A stretch of 64,000 bases of DNA from positions 1,054,001-1,118,000 of the forward strand of contig NZ_CP072852.1 in the NCBI RefSeq assembly GCF_017948265.1, written 5' to 3'. The translations under genes were made by a program, and so were the position numbers. Below are positions 19,367 through 28,247 of the stretch, piece by piece. Under the pieces are notes generated by a model. The model made no database searches, had not been told where the DNA came from, and saw nothing but the letters and a program-made list of their open reading frames with translations. The stretch's first letter is position 1. Every line of letters starts with the position of its first letter. This DNA comes from Rhodoferax sp. PAMC 29310 (GTDB lineage Bacteria; Pseudomonadota; Gammaproteobacteria; Burkholderiales; Burkholderiaceae_C).

Positions 19367-20443
19367 ATGCCCTCGCCCACCTTGCCACCAGTCCCCAACA
19401 AAACGACACTCGACCTGTCCGCGGACAGTGCGACCCAAGCACTTTATAAAGCCGCCATCGGACCGTTGAACCGGGACTACTACCTACCGATATTCAGCGG
19501 CTATGAATCGACATCAAAAATTGCGCTGCAATGGAATACAGCGGCCAGTCTGTACACACTGAACTGGATGATCTTTCGCCGACTGTGGAGCGCCGCCTTG
19601 ATCTATGCCGGAGCGCTGGCCACCAGCCTCTTCGTGATATTTGGAGTCGGTAGGGCAATCTTTAGCCCGTCAACAGACATCGAACTTGGCTTGGCGATCG
19701 TGATACTGACCCTGAGCTTTGTAGTGCCAGGTCTGTTTGGCAACTCTTGGCTGCACACCGATTGTCGCCAACGCATGGCGCGAGCCTTGAGCCAGACCAC
19801 ATCACTGGCGCAAGCCTGCGATCGTTTGGCGGCTGAATCCAGCTCTAGGAATCGCTTTCTAGGCTTGATTGCGATGAACTTGGCAGCCATCAGCGCAGTG
19901 GCAGGCCATTTTCTGGCAGGCAATGATCTAGAGCAGCCACCCCACCCCTCGCCGTTGCCGGTAACGGAAACTGCGACGGTAGCGAAAGAACCCAATTTAT
20001 CCAGCGCGAGTCCCGCCTTGCCGGCAATGCCTGGGGCCGACCCCGTACCCGCTCTGGCTGCCACCGTATCCGTCGCCGAGACTACGCCCAATCCGGTCTT
20101 GCCGGCGCCGCCTCCACCAATGCCCGAACCTGCGGTCACTCAGCCAGTAGCGGTCGCAATTGAAGCGCAACCGCTCAAAGTGATCAAACCCACGCAAACC
20201 AAACCCGCGGCGGAGGTGATCTATTACGTCAACGTTGGCTTATTTTCCAACACGGACAACGCGGAAAGGGTCCACCAGCGCTTGAAGGACGACGGGATGG
20301 CAGTGAAAACCGACACTTTAAACATGGCCAATGGCCAGCGCTCGCGGGTTAGAGTGGGCCCCTATCCCACCCGCTTAGCGGCAGATGCAGCGGCACGATC
20401 AGTTCGAGCGATGGGACTGGACGCGATCGTGCGTCAACAATGA
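19367..20443 (+). CDS. DUF2628 membrane protein with C-terminal SPOR domain
   Basis: The 358-residue protein has an N-terminal cytoplasmic part ending in a DUF2628-type region (LYTLNWMIFRRLWSAALIY) and membrane helices at about 85-105, 118-135 and 170-190. A long Pro/Ala/Val-rich linker follows, then a SPOR domain (about 285-358: YYVNVGLFSNTDNAERVHQRL, split, then VRVGPYPTRLAADAA). SPOR domains bind glycan strands lacking stem peptides at division sites, so it may tether an inner-membrane protein to septal peptidoglycan. I chose ATG 19367; a TTG start 24 codons upstream is possible but would overlap the ProQ gene's promoter region. Confidence 0.82.
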   Translation: MPSPTLPPVPNKTTLDLSADSATQALYKAAIGPLNRDYYLPIFSGYESTSKIALQWNTAASLYTLNWMIFRRLWSAALIYAGALATSLFVIFGVGRAIFSPSTDIELGLAIVILTLSFVVPGLFGNSWLHTDCRQRMARALSQTTSLAQACDRLAAESSSRNRFLGLIAMNLAAISAVAGHFLAGNDLEQPPHPSPLPVTETATVAKEPNLSSASPALPAMPGADPVPALAATVSVAETTPNPVLPAPPPPMPEPAVTQPVAVAIEAQPLKVIKPTQTKPAAEVIYYVNVGLFSNTDNAERVHQRLKDDGMAVKTDTLNMANGQRSRVRVGPYPTRLAADAAARSVRAMGLDAIVRQQ

Positions 20444-20516
20444 CGCCGGTCAGCCCGGGGGTTTCCCATAGGCCTGATCAAGCCGGACCGACCTCAGACT
20501 GGCATACTCGGCTGAA

Positions 20517-23195
20517 ATGAACGAGACAAGAGAAGACCAACAGCCCGATAGAGGCCGCCAGATCCCGCCACTATTGGCCGGCGCCGCTCGACCCGGGCAT
20601 TTCGACGAATTGCGTGGGCAGCTTTTATCGGTCGCCCATGAGTCAGCGCAGGAGACTAGTGAGTCGCTTGCCGATGCATCCGCGCTGAGCGGAGATTGGC
20701 GTGATTTTTTTGAGCAAATTGATGCCAAGAACCCACTCGATCTAAACCACCAACTGACCAGTCTTCAGCGACAAATTCGCGACAACGGCGTGACATACAA
20801 CGTCTACTCCGACGACGGAGGGCCTCAACGCCCCTGGTCTCTCGACTTGTTTCCCCTGCTGATTGACCCCACCTGCTGGCAAAAAATTGAAGCAGGGGTG
20901 CGTCAGCGCATGCGGTTGTTGGAAAGTATCATGTCGGATGTGTATGGCCCGCAAACGTTGCTTGAGCAAGGTATGCTGCCGCCCGCCCTGGTTCAAGGTC
21001 ATCCTGGCTATTTGCGCGCCATGCAGGGTGTCCGCCCCGTTGGCGGGACCTATCTGCATATCGCGGCGTTTGACTTGGCTCATGGACCGGACGGCAACTG
21101 GTGGGTCATTGGCCAACGCACGCAGGCGCCTTCGGGTCTAGGCTACCTGCTGGAGAACCGGTTGGCCATTTCAAGCCAGTTTCCCCAGGCTTTTCAAAAC
21201 ATGCGGGTTCAGCGGCTTGCCGCCACCTACCGGGCGCTCATGGACAGCCTCAAGCTCTTGAGCCCCGCTGGAAGCAACTCCCATCTTGTTCTCTTGACGC
21301 CCGGGCCCTACAACGAAACTTATTTTGAACATGCCTTTTTGGCCCGTTACCTCGGGCTCACCCTGGTCGAGGGAAGCGATCTGGTGGTTCGCCGGGAACA
21401 CGTTTACTTGAAAACACTCAAGGGCTTAGTGCCTGTTCACGGGCTACTCAAGCGGGTGGATGATGAGTATCTGGACCCGCTGGAGCAGCGGCCGGACTCC
21501 ACCTTGGGGGTGCCTGGGCTGTTGCAGGCCATTCGCGCAGGCAATGTCCTGGTCGCTAATGCGCCGGGGTCAGCCTTCTTGGAGTCTCCCGCTCTGCTGG
21601 GATTTTTGCCGGCGCTTTCAGAACATTTGATTCAGGAAGAATTGCAGCTTCCGTCGTTGCCAACTTGGTGGTGTGGTGAAGCCTCGGCCATGCAGGAGGC
21701 ACTGGCACAGCTGTCAGCCTGCGTGGTCAAGCCGACCTACCCCGGCTCAGTGGCACAAGGAAGCTTCAATGCCGTGTTGGGTCGCGCCCTCTCTCCCGCC
21801 GCGCTGGATCAATGGGAAAAGCGGATCCAGGACAACCCCGACTGGCACACCGTACAGCGCTACCTGCCACTTTCACAAATGCCCACTTGGCCGCCCTCGG
21901 CATCAGCGGCCGCGGCAACTCAGAAGCCTCCCCAGGTTTCCATGCGGTCGGTTGTCTTGCGCGTCTTCGCCGTCAGTGACGGCACTCAGTCTTGGCGTGT
22001 ATTGCCTGGCGGGCTGGCGCGGGTGGCCAGCCCATCATCGGAGGTGGCCTCCATGCAACGAGGGGGGAGCAGCGCCGATGTCTGGGCCCTGACCGGTGGC
22101 GAAGTCGATCAAACCACTCTTTTGCTACCCAATTTCACACCAGCGGCACTGGCACAACGCAAACGGATGGTGACGAGCCGCGCGGCGGAAAATCTCTTTT
22201 GGCTGGGGCGATACACCGAACGTGCTGAAAATGCGATCCGCCTCGCCCGCCTGACACTGGAGTGTCTGAATGGCGAGGAGCGCTCCTCCGAACCGCTACT
22301 GGATTGGCTGAGCCAGATGGCTGTGTCCAACACACTAGTGTTACCGGACGTGCCCCCGGCCGGGCTTTCTCGCCGCGTTTTTGAGCGCTCTTTAATCGCA
22401 GGGCTGAGCTCATCAACAGGTGCAACCAGTGTGGGCTACTACTTGCGCGCTCTTAAACAAGCGGGGGCAAGTGTGCGTGAGCGCCTGTCCCAGGAGCATT
22501 GGCGCATTCTCATCCGTGCTGAGGAGCAATTGTTTTCACGCTGCGCCGAGCCCATTGTGGCGCGGGACTTCTCGCATGTGGAGGCCCTGCAAATATTGCG
22601 GGACAGTAGCGACCACATGGCTGCCATCACCGGCGCACAGACGGACCGGATGACCCGCGATGATGGCTGGCGTCTGCTCAGCATTGGGCGCCATATTGAG
22701 CGGCTTAGCTTTTTGGCCAACGCGCTTTTCTGCGGATTTGATACCGGCTCGATCGAATCGGACGGCGGTTTTGACGCCATGCTGTCCCTGTTTGACAGCA
22801 CCATTACCTTTCACGCCCAGTTTCAGCAGAACCGGGACTTGCCAGCCCTAATTGATTTACTGGTCCTTGATCGGGACAACCCCCGCTCACTCAACTGGGT
22901 GGCTCACACCTTGAGAGGCCGGTTGGCCAAACTCGCGGGTAGTGAGCCAGGGCAACTCAGCGCCCTGTCGTTGCGAGTGCCAGACCCCAACCGTCATGGA
23001 CTGGCACCACTTTGCGAAACCAAACCTCGGGAGCAAGACGAGTCAGGCAGCGTCAATGGCCAGCAAGACTACTATTTCGCCCTGAACGAGTTGATGTTGC
23101 AATGCTCAGCAGCGTCCAATAAGGTGTCTGACGCCATCAGTACCACTTACTTCACCCACTCGGCGCAAGCGAAAACTCGGAAAACAGCACCATGA
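20517..23195 (+). CDS. Circularly permuted ATP-grasp protein fused to an alpha-E domain
   Basis: The 892-residue product combines a circularly permuted type 2 ATP-grasp domain (about 80-550, with GGTYLHIAAFDLAHGPDG, here the start of the nucleotide region, and RREHVYLKTLKGL) with an alpha-E/DUF403 helical domain (about 550-870, LFWLGRYTERAENAIRLARL and SIGRHIERLSF). In many bacteria these are separate proteins. ATP-grasp enzymes form amide bonds through acyl-phosphate intermediates, and with transglutaminase-like partners they have been proposed to make or attach small peptides. Its stop overlaps the following transglutaminase gene (ATGA). No signal peptide is seen. Confidence 0.92.
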   Translation: MNETREDQQPDRGRQIPPLLAGAARPGHFDELRGQLLSVAHESAQETSESLADASALSGDWRDFFEQIDAKNPLDLNHQLTSLQRQIRDNGVTYNVYSDDGGPQRPWSLDLFPLLIDPTCWQKIEAGVRQRMRLLESIMSDVYGPQTLLEQGMLPPALVQGHPGYLRAMQGVRPVGGTYLHIAAFDLAHGPDGNWWVIGQRTQAPSGLGYLLENRLAISSQFPQAFQNMRVQRLAATYRALMDSLKLLSPAGSNSHLVLLTPGPYNETYFEHAFLARYLGLTLVEGSDLVVRREHVYLKTLKGLVPVHGLLKRVDDEYLDPLEQRPDSTLGVPGLLQAIRAGNVLVANAPGSAFLESPALLGFLPALSEHLIQEELQLPSLPTWWCGEASAMQEALAQLSACVVKPTYPGSVAQGSFNAVLGRALSPAALDQWEKRIQDNPDWHTVQRYLPLSQMPTWPPSASAAAATQKPPQVSMRSVVLRVFAVSDGTQSWRVLPGGLARVASPSSEVASMQRGGSSADVWALTGGEVDQTTLLLPNFTPAALAQRKRMVTSRAAENLFWLGRYTERAENAIRLARLTLECLNGEERSSEPLLDWLSQMAVSNTLVLPDVPPAGLSRRVFERSLIAGLSSSTGATSVGYYLRALKQAGASVRERLSQEHWRILIRAEEQLFSRCAEPIVARDFSHVEALQILRDSSDHMAAITGAQTDRMTRDDGWRLLSIGRHIERLSFLANALFCGFDTGSIESDGGFDAMLSLFDSTITFHAQFQQNRDLPALIDLLVLDRDNPRSLNWVAHTLRGRLAKLAGSEPGQLSALSLRVPDPNRHGLAPLCETKPREQDESGSVNGQQDYYFALNELMLQCSAASNKVSDAISTTYFTHSAQAKTRKTAP

Positions 23196-24163
23196 GGCTG
23201 CAGGTCACCCACGACACGTTCTATGACTACGCCCCGGCAGTTGAAACAGCCCAACATCTGGCCTACCTGAGACCACTTCACTCGGCTTACCAACAACTGC
23301 TCAGTCATACGATGAGCATCGACCCGCCACCCGCTCAACTAACACAAAATTTGGATGTATTTGGCAACCTGCGCAGTTTTTTCTCATTGGACTCTGCCCA
23401 TGAAACACTCCGCGTGGTGGCCAAGAGTGTGGTGCTCACGAGCGCCCGCGAGTTACCGATAAGCACGCTATCTTGGGAAGGCACACAAAACTACTTTCAG
23501 TATCAGTCTGGAAGACACTTGGACAAGGCATCCGAGTATGTTTTCTCGTCACCCTTTTGCCCACGTCATGCGGACTTTGCCAGCTACGCACGCCCGAGCT
23601 TCGGACCTGGCGTTGGCGTACTGGACGGCGCCGCAGACCTGATGCGCCGGATCTACACCGACTTCACTTACGAAAGTGAGAGCACGCAAATCAACACCCC
23701 GGCTCGCGAGGCTCTGGTTCAGCGCAAAGGCGTCTGCCAAGACTTTGCGCACATCATGATTGCCTGCCTGCGTGCTCTCGGCCTACCCGCACGCTATGTC
23801 AGCGGCTACTTGTTGACTCAGCCAGCACCAGGCACCGTCAAACTTCAAGGCAGTGACGCATCCCACGCCTGGGTGGCGGTTTACGTGCCCGACTTGCCTG
23901 AGGGGGATCGCTGGTGTGACCTGGACCCCACCAACAACCGGGCCGGATGGCACTCCCCTGGCGAGGACTATGTGACTTTGGGCACTGGGCGCGACTTTGC
24001 TGATGTGTCCCCGATTCGGGGGGTCATTCACGGCGGCGCAAGTCATACTTTGACAGTCGGTGTCACCGTAGAACCCCTGCTCGATGACCTTTCTTTGCCG
24101 CCCCTGCCGCCGTTCAGCCCGATGGCCCCAGGCGGCGCATCGCAAAACCAGTTTCAAGCTTAG
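23192..24163 (+). CDS. Transglutaminase-like cysteine peptidase
   Basis: A 323-residue transglutaminase-family protein with a beta-rich N-terminal domain (about 1-90) and a core carrying Cys182 in GVCQDFAH, His225 in DASHAWVAVY and Asp245 in CDLDPTNN, so the catalytic triad is intact. These proteins are often amidases or peptidases rather than cross-linkers. The ATG overlaps the stop of the ATP-grasp/alpha-E gene. Together with the larger transglutaminase-DUF2126 protein upstream it completes the locus. It is cytoplasmic by sequence (no signal peptide). Confidence 0.93.
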   Translation: MRLQVTHDTFYDYAPAVETAQHLAYLRPLHSAYQQLLSHTMSIDPPPAQLTQNLDVFGNLRSFFSLDSAHETLRVVAKSVVLTSARELPISTLSWEGTQNYFQYQSGRHLDKASEYVFSSPFCPRHADFASYARPSFGPGVGVLDGAADLMRRIYTDFTYESESTQINTPAREALVQRKGVCQDFAHIMIACLRALGLPARYVSGYLLTQPAPGTVKLQGSDASHAWVAVYVPDLPEGDRWCDLDPTNNRAGWHSPGEDYVTLGTGRDFADVSPIRGVIHGGASHTLTVGVTVEPLLDDLSLPPLPPFSPMAPGGASQNQFQA

Positions 24164-24259
24164 CTAATTGGGCATTAATGCTATTAATATAGTAGCTGTA
24201 TGTGCAGGTAAAATAGGGGCCAACGGCCAATTTGATCATCAAACCACCAAGGAGACATC

Positions 24260-24715
24260 ATGAGTATTTATGAAAAGCTGAGCGAGCTCAACATCACACT
24301 GCCACCGGTTTCAGTGCCCGCAGCGGCCTACCTGCCCTTCGTTCAGACCGGCAACCTCGTTTTCTTGAGTGGTCACATCGCCAAGAAGGACGGAAAACCC
24401 TGGGTTGGCCAGTTAGGCAAGGACACCTCAACAGAGCAAGGCAAAGCGGCCGCCCGCGCCATCGCCATCGATCTGATGGGCACCTTGCATGCCGCAGTGG
24501 GCGACCTGAACCGGGTCAAACGTATCGTCAAACTGATGTCATTGGTCAATTCGACCGGTGACTTCACCGAGCAACACTTGGTGACCAATGGCGCCAGCGA
24601 GTTGTTTGGCGAAGTCTTTGCGGCCAAGGGCGCTCACGCACGCAGCGCTTTTGGCGTCGCGCAAATTCCAATGGGTGCCTGCGTTGAGATCGAGTTGATC
24701 GCTGAACTGGAGTAA
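24260..24715 (+). CDS. RidA-family enamine/imine deaminase
   Basis: The 151-residue product belongs to the YjgF/YER057c/UK114 family, whose RidA members hydrolyse reactive enamines such as 2-aminoacrylate. The conserved C-terminal block HARSAFGVAQIPMGACVEIE contains the arginine that binds the substrate carboxylate. A strong ribosome-binding site (AAGGAG) lies 6 bases before the ATG. It is a single gene, convergent with folK. It belongs to the longer subgroup with an N-terminal segment LNITLPPVSVPAAAYLPF, so the precise substrate is uncertain. Confidence 0.92.
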   Translation: MSIYEKLSELNITLPPVSVPAAAYLPFVQTGNLVFLSGHIAKKDGKPWVGQLGKDTSTEQGKAAARAIAIDLMGTLHAAVGDLNRVKRIVKLMSLVNSTGDFTEQHLVTNGASELFGEVFAAKGAHARSAFGVAQIPMGACVEIELIAELE

Positions 24716-24756
24716 CCAACGGCCGCCCGGTGGCGCGGCGTGTTGCCCGTCCCGCC

Positions 24757-25239
24757 CTACGCGGTCAGGCGAGTGATTGCTTGACCCGCCACTGCCTGCA
24801 TTTGCGCGTCACTGACCTGTTCAGGTGAGATTTCCGCCAAGGGAATTAAAACAAACGCCCTCTCGAACATACGGGGGTGCGGCACATGCAATAAAGGGCT
24901 GTTGATCACTCCTTGGCCGTATGTCAGTATGTCCAAATCCAACAAACGAGGGGCATTGCGATAGGGTCTCGCGCGCCCTGCTGTGTTTTCAATGCACTGC
25001 AAGCCGGCCAGAAGATCTGGAGCGGTTAAGTCAGTTTGAAGCTCAGCAACCGCGTTCACATAGTCCGGCCCACTTGAATCGACGGGTGCGGTCAAGTACA
25101 AGCTGGAGCAACGTACCGATCGAACCCCGACAAGTGCTTGAAGATCTTGGATGGCCTTTTGGATAGCGACAATGGGATCACCCAAGTTCGCCCCCAGAGC
25201 GACATAGGCAGTCACCAAGGGACGACTCACACCGTTCAA
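24757..25239 (-). CDS. folK: 2-amino-4-hydroxy-6-hydroxymethyldihydropteridine pyrophosphokinase
   Basis: HPPK transfers pyrophosphate from ATP to the pterin precursor of folate. The 160-residue product shows YVALGANLGDP near the start, the metal-binding RLLDLDILTYG near 100 and PHPRMFERAFVLIPLAEI. The TTG at 25239 overlaps the pcnB stop as TTGA; GTG 25230 would give a start nearer the usual family position. The gene is last in the chain AI-2E transporter-hda-HAD phosphatase-pcnB-folK. Confidence 0.94.
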   Translation of the reverse strand: MNGVSRPLVTAYVALGANLGDPIVAIQKAIQDLQALVGVRSVRCSSLYLTAPVDSSGPDYVNAVAELQTDLTAPDLLAGLQCIENTAGRARPYRNAPRLLDLDILTYGQGVINSPLLHVPHPRMFERAFVLIPLAEISPEQVSDAQMQAVAGQAITRLTA

Positions 25240-26813
25240 ACGCCGGAGTCCGGCGCCACCTCTCCCGCGGTTTTAGGGCCCGTGCTGCGCCGACGCCGGC
25301 GGCGCTTCTTGGGCGCATCGCCGATTTCACCACTGGGTTCAGAGTTTTCCGCACCTGATTGTGAAGGTGCAGACACATTGGCGTCATCAACGGGGGCGGC
25401 TTTAGGCATCTTGTGGACCCGTGGCGCCCGCTGGCGCTGTTGTTGCTCGTCCCGGACCTGGTCCACCATGTCTTGGCGCACATCATCATGCGCCATGCTG
25501 AACTCCTGCCACCAGTCGGCCAGCATTTCCTCGACTTCCCCTGCGTCGGCCCGAAGTCGCATGAAGTCGAACGCTGCACGGAAACGGGGTTGGTCGACCA
25601 TGCCAAAGGGCACACTGCCTACCCGCTTCTCAAAGCGCGGCTGCATCATCCAGATTTCGCGCATGTCGCCGGCCAACTTGCCGCGCCCTGACACATCACC
25701 GATGCGGGCATTGAACACATCGTCAATCGCGTCCTGAAGGGCTGGGTGCGAGTGCTGCCCTTGCTTGAGCCGAAGCGCCCATCCGTCCCGCACGTCCGCC
25801 CACAAAACACAAGCCAACAAGAAGCTCGGGGCCACCGGCTTGCCTTCGCCTACCCGACGGTCAGTGTCGCGAAGCGCGGCATTGACAAAAGTCTGAGCGG
25901 CGCGCTCAACCACCACATCCAGCAAGGGGTAAATACCCCGGGCCATGCCGAGTGCTTTCAATTGCTCAATAGAAGCCAGTGCGTGGCCGGTCTGCAAAAG
26001 CTTGAGCATTTCATCAAACAATCGACTTTGTGGCACATCGGCCAACAATTGCTGTGACTTGACTAAAGGCGCGGCTGTTTTGGCTTCCAACTCGAAGCCC
26101 AGCGCGCTAAGTTTTGCAGAGAAACGTACCGCGCGAATAATTCGCACCGGGTCTTCCCGGTAGCGGGTGGCCGCATCGCCAATCATGCGAATGATGCGCT
26201 TCTGAGCATCCCGAATTCCGTTGTGATAGTCCACCACAACCTGGGTTTCCGGGTCGTAGTACATGGCGTTGATGGTGAAATCACGCCGAACTGCGTCCTC
26301 TTCTTGCGGCCCCCAAACATTGTCACGCAAAACCCGCCCTGAAGCGTCTACGGCGTGTTTCATGCCGGCGAGCTCGCTCTTGCTGGTGCGCTCGTTGCCA
26401 GCTACCGCCTCAGCGGCAGCATTGTCCATATAGGCTCGAAAGGTCGAGACTTCAATCACCTCATGCTCTCGCCCACGCCCGTAAACAACGTGAACAATGC
26501 GAAAGCGCCGTCCAATAATGAAGGCGCGGCGAAACAACCCCTTGACCTGCTCTGGCGTGGCATTGGTGGCCACATCAAAGTCTTTGGGGGCCAGCCCAAC
26601 CATCAGGTCTCGCACAGCGCCACCCACAATGTAAGCCTCAAAACCGGCCGCTTTCAAGGTGCGAACAACATTGAGCGCACGCTCATCCACCAAGGCGGGG
26701 TTAATACCGTGGGTGGCAACACCCACTTCCTCTCGCTTGCCAAACTGCTGTTTTTTGCCTTTGGCCGCTACGGCGGACTTGCCCAGTAGCTTGTCGATAA
26801 AATTTTTAATCAT
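25236..26813 (-). CDS. pcnB: Poly(A) polymerase I
   Basis: Poly(A) polymerase adds A tails that mark RNA for decay. The 525-residue protein carries the nucleotidyltransferase signature YIVGGAVRDLMVGLAPKDFD (the two metal-binding aspartates lie in KDFD), the RRDFTINAMYYDP block, an RNA-binding domain and a very basic tail (KKRRRRRR) near the C-terminus. This is characteristic of PcnB rather than CCA-adding enzyme. I chose ATG 26813, preceded by AGG; a longer frame begins 11 codons earlier. folK overlaps its stop codon. Confidence 0.94.
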   Translation of the reverse strand: MIKNFIDKLLGKSAVAAKGKKQQFGKREEVGVATHGINPALVDERALNVVRTLKAAGFEAYIVGGAVRDLMVGLAPKDFDVATNATPEQVKGLFRRAFIIGRRFRIVHVVYGRGREHEVIEVSTFRAYMDNAAAEAVAGNERTSKSELAGMKHAVDASGRVLRDNVWGPQEEDAVRRDFTINAMYYDPETQVVVDYHNGIRDAQKRIIRMIGDAATRYREDPVRIIRAVRFSAKLSALGFELEAKTAAPLVKSQQLLADVPQSRLFDEMLKLLQTGHALASIEQLKALGMARGIYPLLDVVVERAAQTFVNAALRDTDRRVGEGKPVAPSFLLACVLWADVRDGWALRLKQGQHSHPALQDAIDDVFNARIGDVSGRGKLAGDMREIWMMQPRFEKRVGSVPFGMVDQPRFRAAFDFMRLRADAGEVEEMLADWWQEFSMAHDDVRQDMVDQVRDEQQQRQRAPRVHKMPKAAPVDDANVSAPSQSGAENSEPSGEIGDAPKKRRRRRRSTGPKTAGEVAPDSGV

Positions 26814-26885
26814 TGAAACCTGAAACTTTGAGAGACAACCGCGCAATTTACAACGCAGCCCGGATTCTCTTCACTAAAAAAAGAC

Positions 26886-27557
26886 TCAAAACAAGTCAAG
26901 TATGCGCCATCCCCGTTGAACCGCGATGGCGCGCAGGCGCTCGTCCGGATTTGTTGCGACGGGATGGGTCACATTTTCCATCAGACTGAGATCGTTGATG
27001 GAATCTGTGTAAAAAGTGCTTTCCACGTCGGCCAAGCGCAGCTGCCGCGATGCAAGCCACGCCTCAAGCCTCGTCACCTTGCCTTCGCGGAACGAAGGAA
27101 CACCCTTGATTTCACCCGTGAACCAGCTACCACCAACTGTATCTTCGCGCTCCAACTCAACCGCCAGAAGTTCATCCACCCCAAACGCCTTAGCGATGGG
27201 ACGTGTCACGAACTCATTGGTCGCGGTGATGATCAGCACCTGATCACCAGCGTCCTGGTGCCCCGCGACCAAATTCAGGGCCTGAGGCTTGATCGCTGGC
27301 GCAATCACATCCCTCATGAAGTCAGCGTGAGCTACTTCTGATTCGATAGCGCCATGCGTTCGCATGGCTGCCGTCGAAAAGCGAATGTACTCTCGAATAT
27401 CGAGCGTGCCTGCCTTGTAATCCGCATAGAAGTCGTCGTTGCGCAGGGTGAAGTCAATCGGATCATTCCAACCCAAACTTGTTGTAAACACTCCCCAGGA
27501 ATGGTCCGAATCCAGAGGTATAAGGGTGTGATCAAGATCGAAAAGTGCCAACTTCAT
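26886..27557 (-). CDS. HAD-IB family phosphatase (SerB-like)
   Basis: A 223-residue haloacid dehalogenase-type hydrolase. Motif I is DLDHTLIPLDSDHSWG (7-22, nucleophile Asp7), motif II is in LIITATNEF, and the motif IV acid residues are in FYTDSINDLSLME. The C1 cap and size match SerB-like phosphatases of subclass IB, several of which act on phosphoserine or other small phosphates; the substrate cannot be assigned. It lies between hda and pcnB on the same strand with short gaps. Confidence 0.9.
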   Translation of the reverse strand: MKLALFDLDHTLIPLDSDHSWGVFTTSLGWNDPIDFTLRNDDFYADYKAGTLDIREYIRFSTAAMRTHGAIESEVAHADFMRDVIAPAIKPQALNLVAGHQDAGDQVLIITATNEFVTRPIAKAFGVDELLAVELEREDTVGGSWFTGEIKGVPSFREGKVTRLEAWLASRQLRLADVESTFYTDSINDLSLMENVTHPVATNPDERLRAIAVQRGWRILDLF

Positions 27558-27560
27558 GAA

Positions 27561-28247
27561 TCAGGTGTTCTCCAGCATGGATTTGATAAGCGGTATGGTG
27601 ATGGCACGTTTGGTTTGAAGCGCGTAGCCATCCAGGTGCTCGAGCAGCTCCATGAGGCTGCCCAAGTCACGGCTGAACCGGTTGAGCATGAAGTCCATGA
27701 CTTCGTCGCCCAGAAAGACGCCCCGCGCGTCAGCCGCCTGGCGAAGTACGGACCGTCGCTCAGACTCACTAAGTACATGCAACTGAAACACGTGACCCCA
27801 ACCCAAACGGCTGCGCAGGTCGTCGCGCAATTTCAGATCAGCCGGAGGCAATGCGCCGGCGGCCAAAATCCAGCGTTGATGTGTTTGTGCGTTGATGAAC
27901 CAGTTGAATGCGGCTTGCTGCTGCACGGAGTTGTACTGGTGTACGTCATCCATCAGGATCGTGGCCCAGCGTTCATCAAACTCCGGTGGCTCTTGCACAT
28001 TGGCGTCCAGCCAGCCAACGCTGGCGCCCTGCTCCCGCAGCGCTTCCAGAACCGCCTTCAATAAGTGCGTTTTCCCGCTTGCGCTGCTGCCCCATAAATA
28101 GGTAGGCACCGGCGATCGGACCGCCCCACCGGCCTTTTGACCCACCCACAGCGCGAGGTGGCTCAACACAGCGTCATTCGGACCGGCAAAAAAAGTTTTA
28201 AGTGTTGGTTCGGTTGCCAAACCAATATCAAGTGCGATTTGTTTCAT
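27561..28247 (-). CDS. hda: DnaA regulatory inactivator Hda
   Basis: Hda binds the DNA-loaded beta clamp and stimulates ATP hydrolysis by DnaA, preventing re-initiation of replication. The 228-residue product is a DnaA-like AAA+ domain with Walker A GSSASGKTH, Walker B ILMDDVHQY and a clamp-binding-like peptide (QIALDI) at residues 3-8. Its ATG directly follows the TAG of the upstream AI-2E gene (TAGATG), and the HAD phosphatase gene starts 3 bases after its stop. Confidence 0.93.
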   Translation of the reverse strand: MKQIALDIGLATEPTLKTFFAGPNDAVLSHLALWVGQKAGGAVRSPVPTYLWGSSASGKTHLLKAVLEALREQGASVGWLDANVQEPPEFDERWATILMDDVHQYNSVQQQAAFNWFINAQTHQRWILAAGALPPADLKLRDDLRSRLGWGHVFQLHVLSESERRSVLRQAADARGVFLGDEVMDFMLNRFSRDLGSLMELLEHLDGYALQTKRAITIPLIKSMLENT

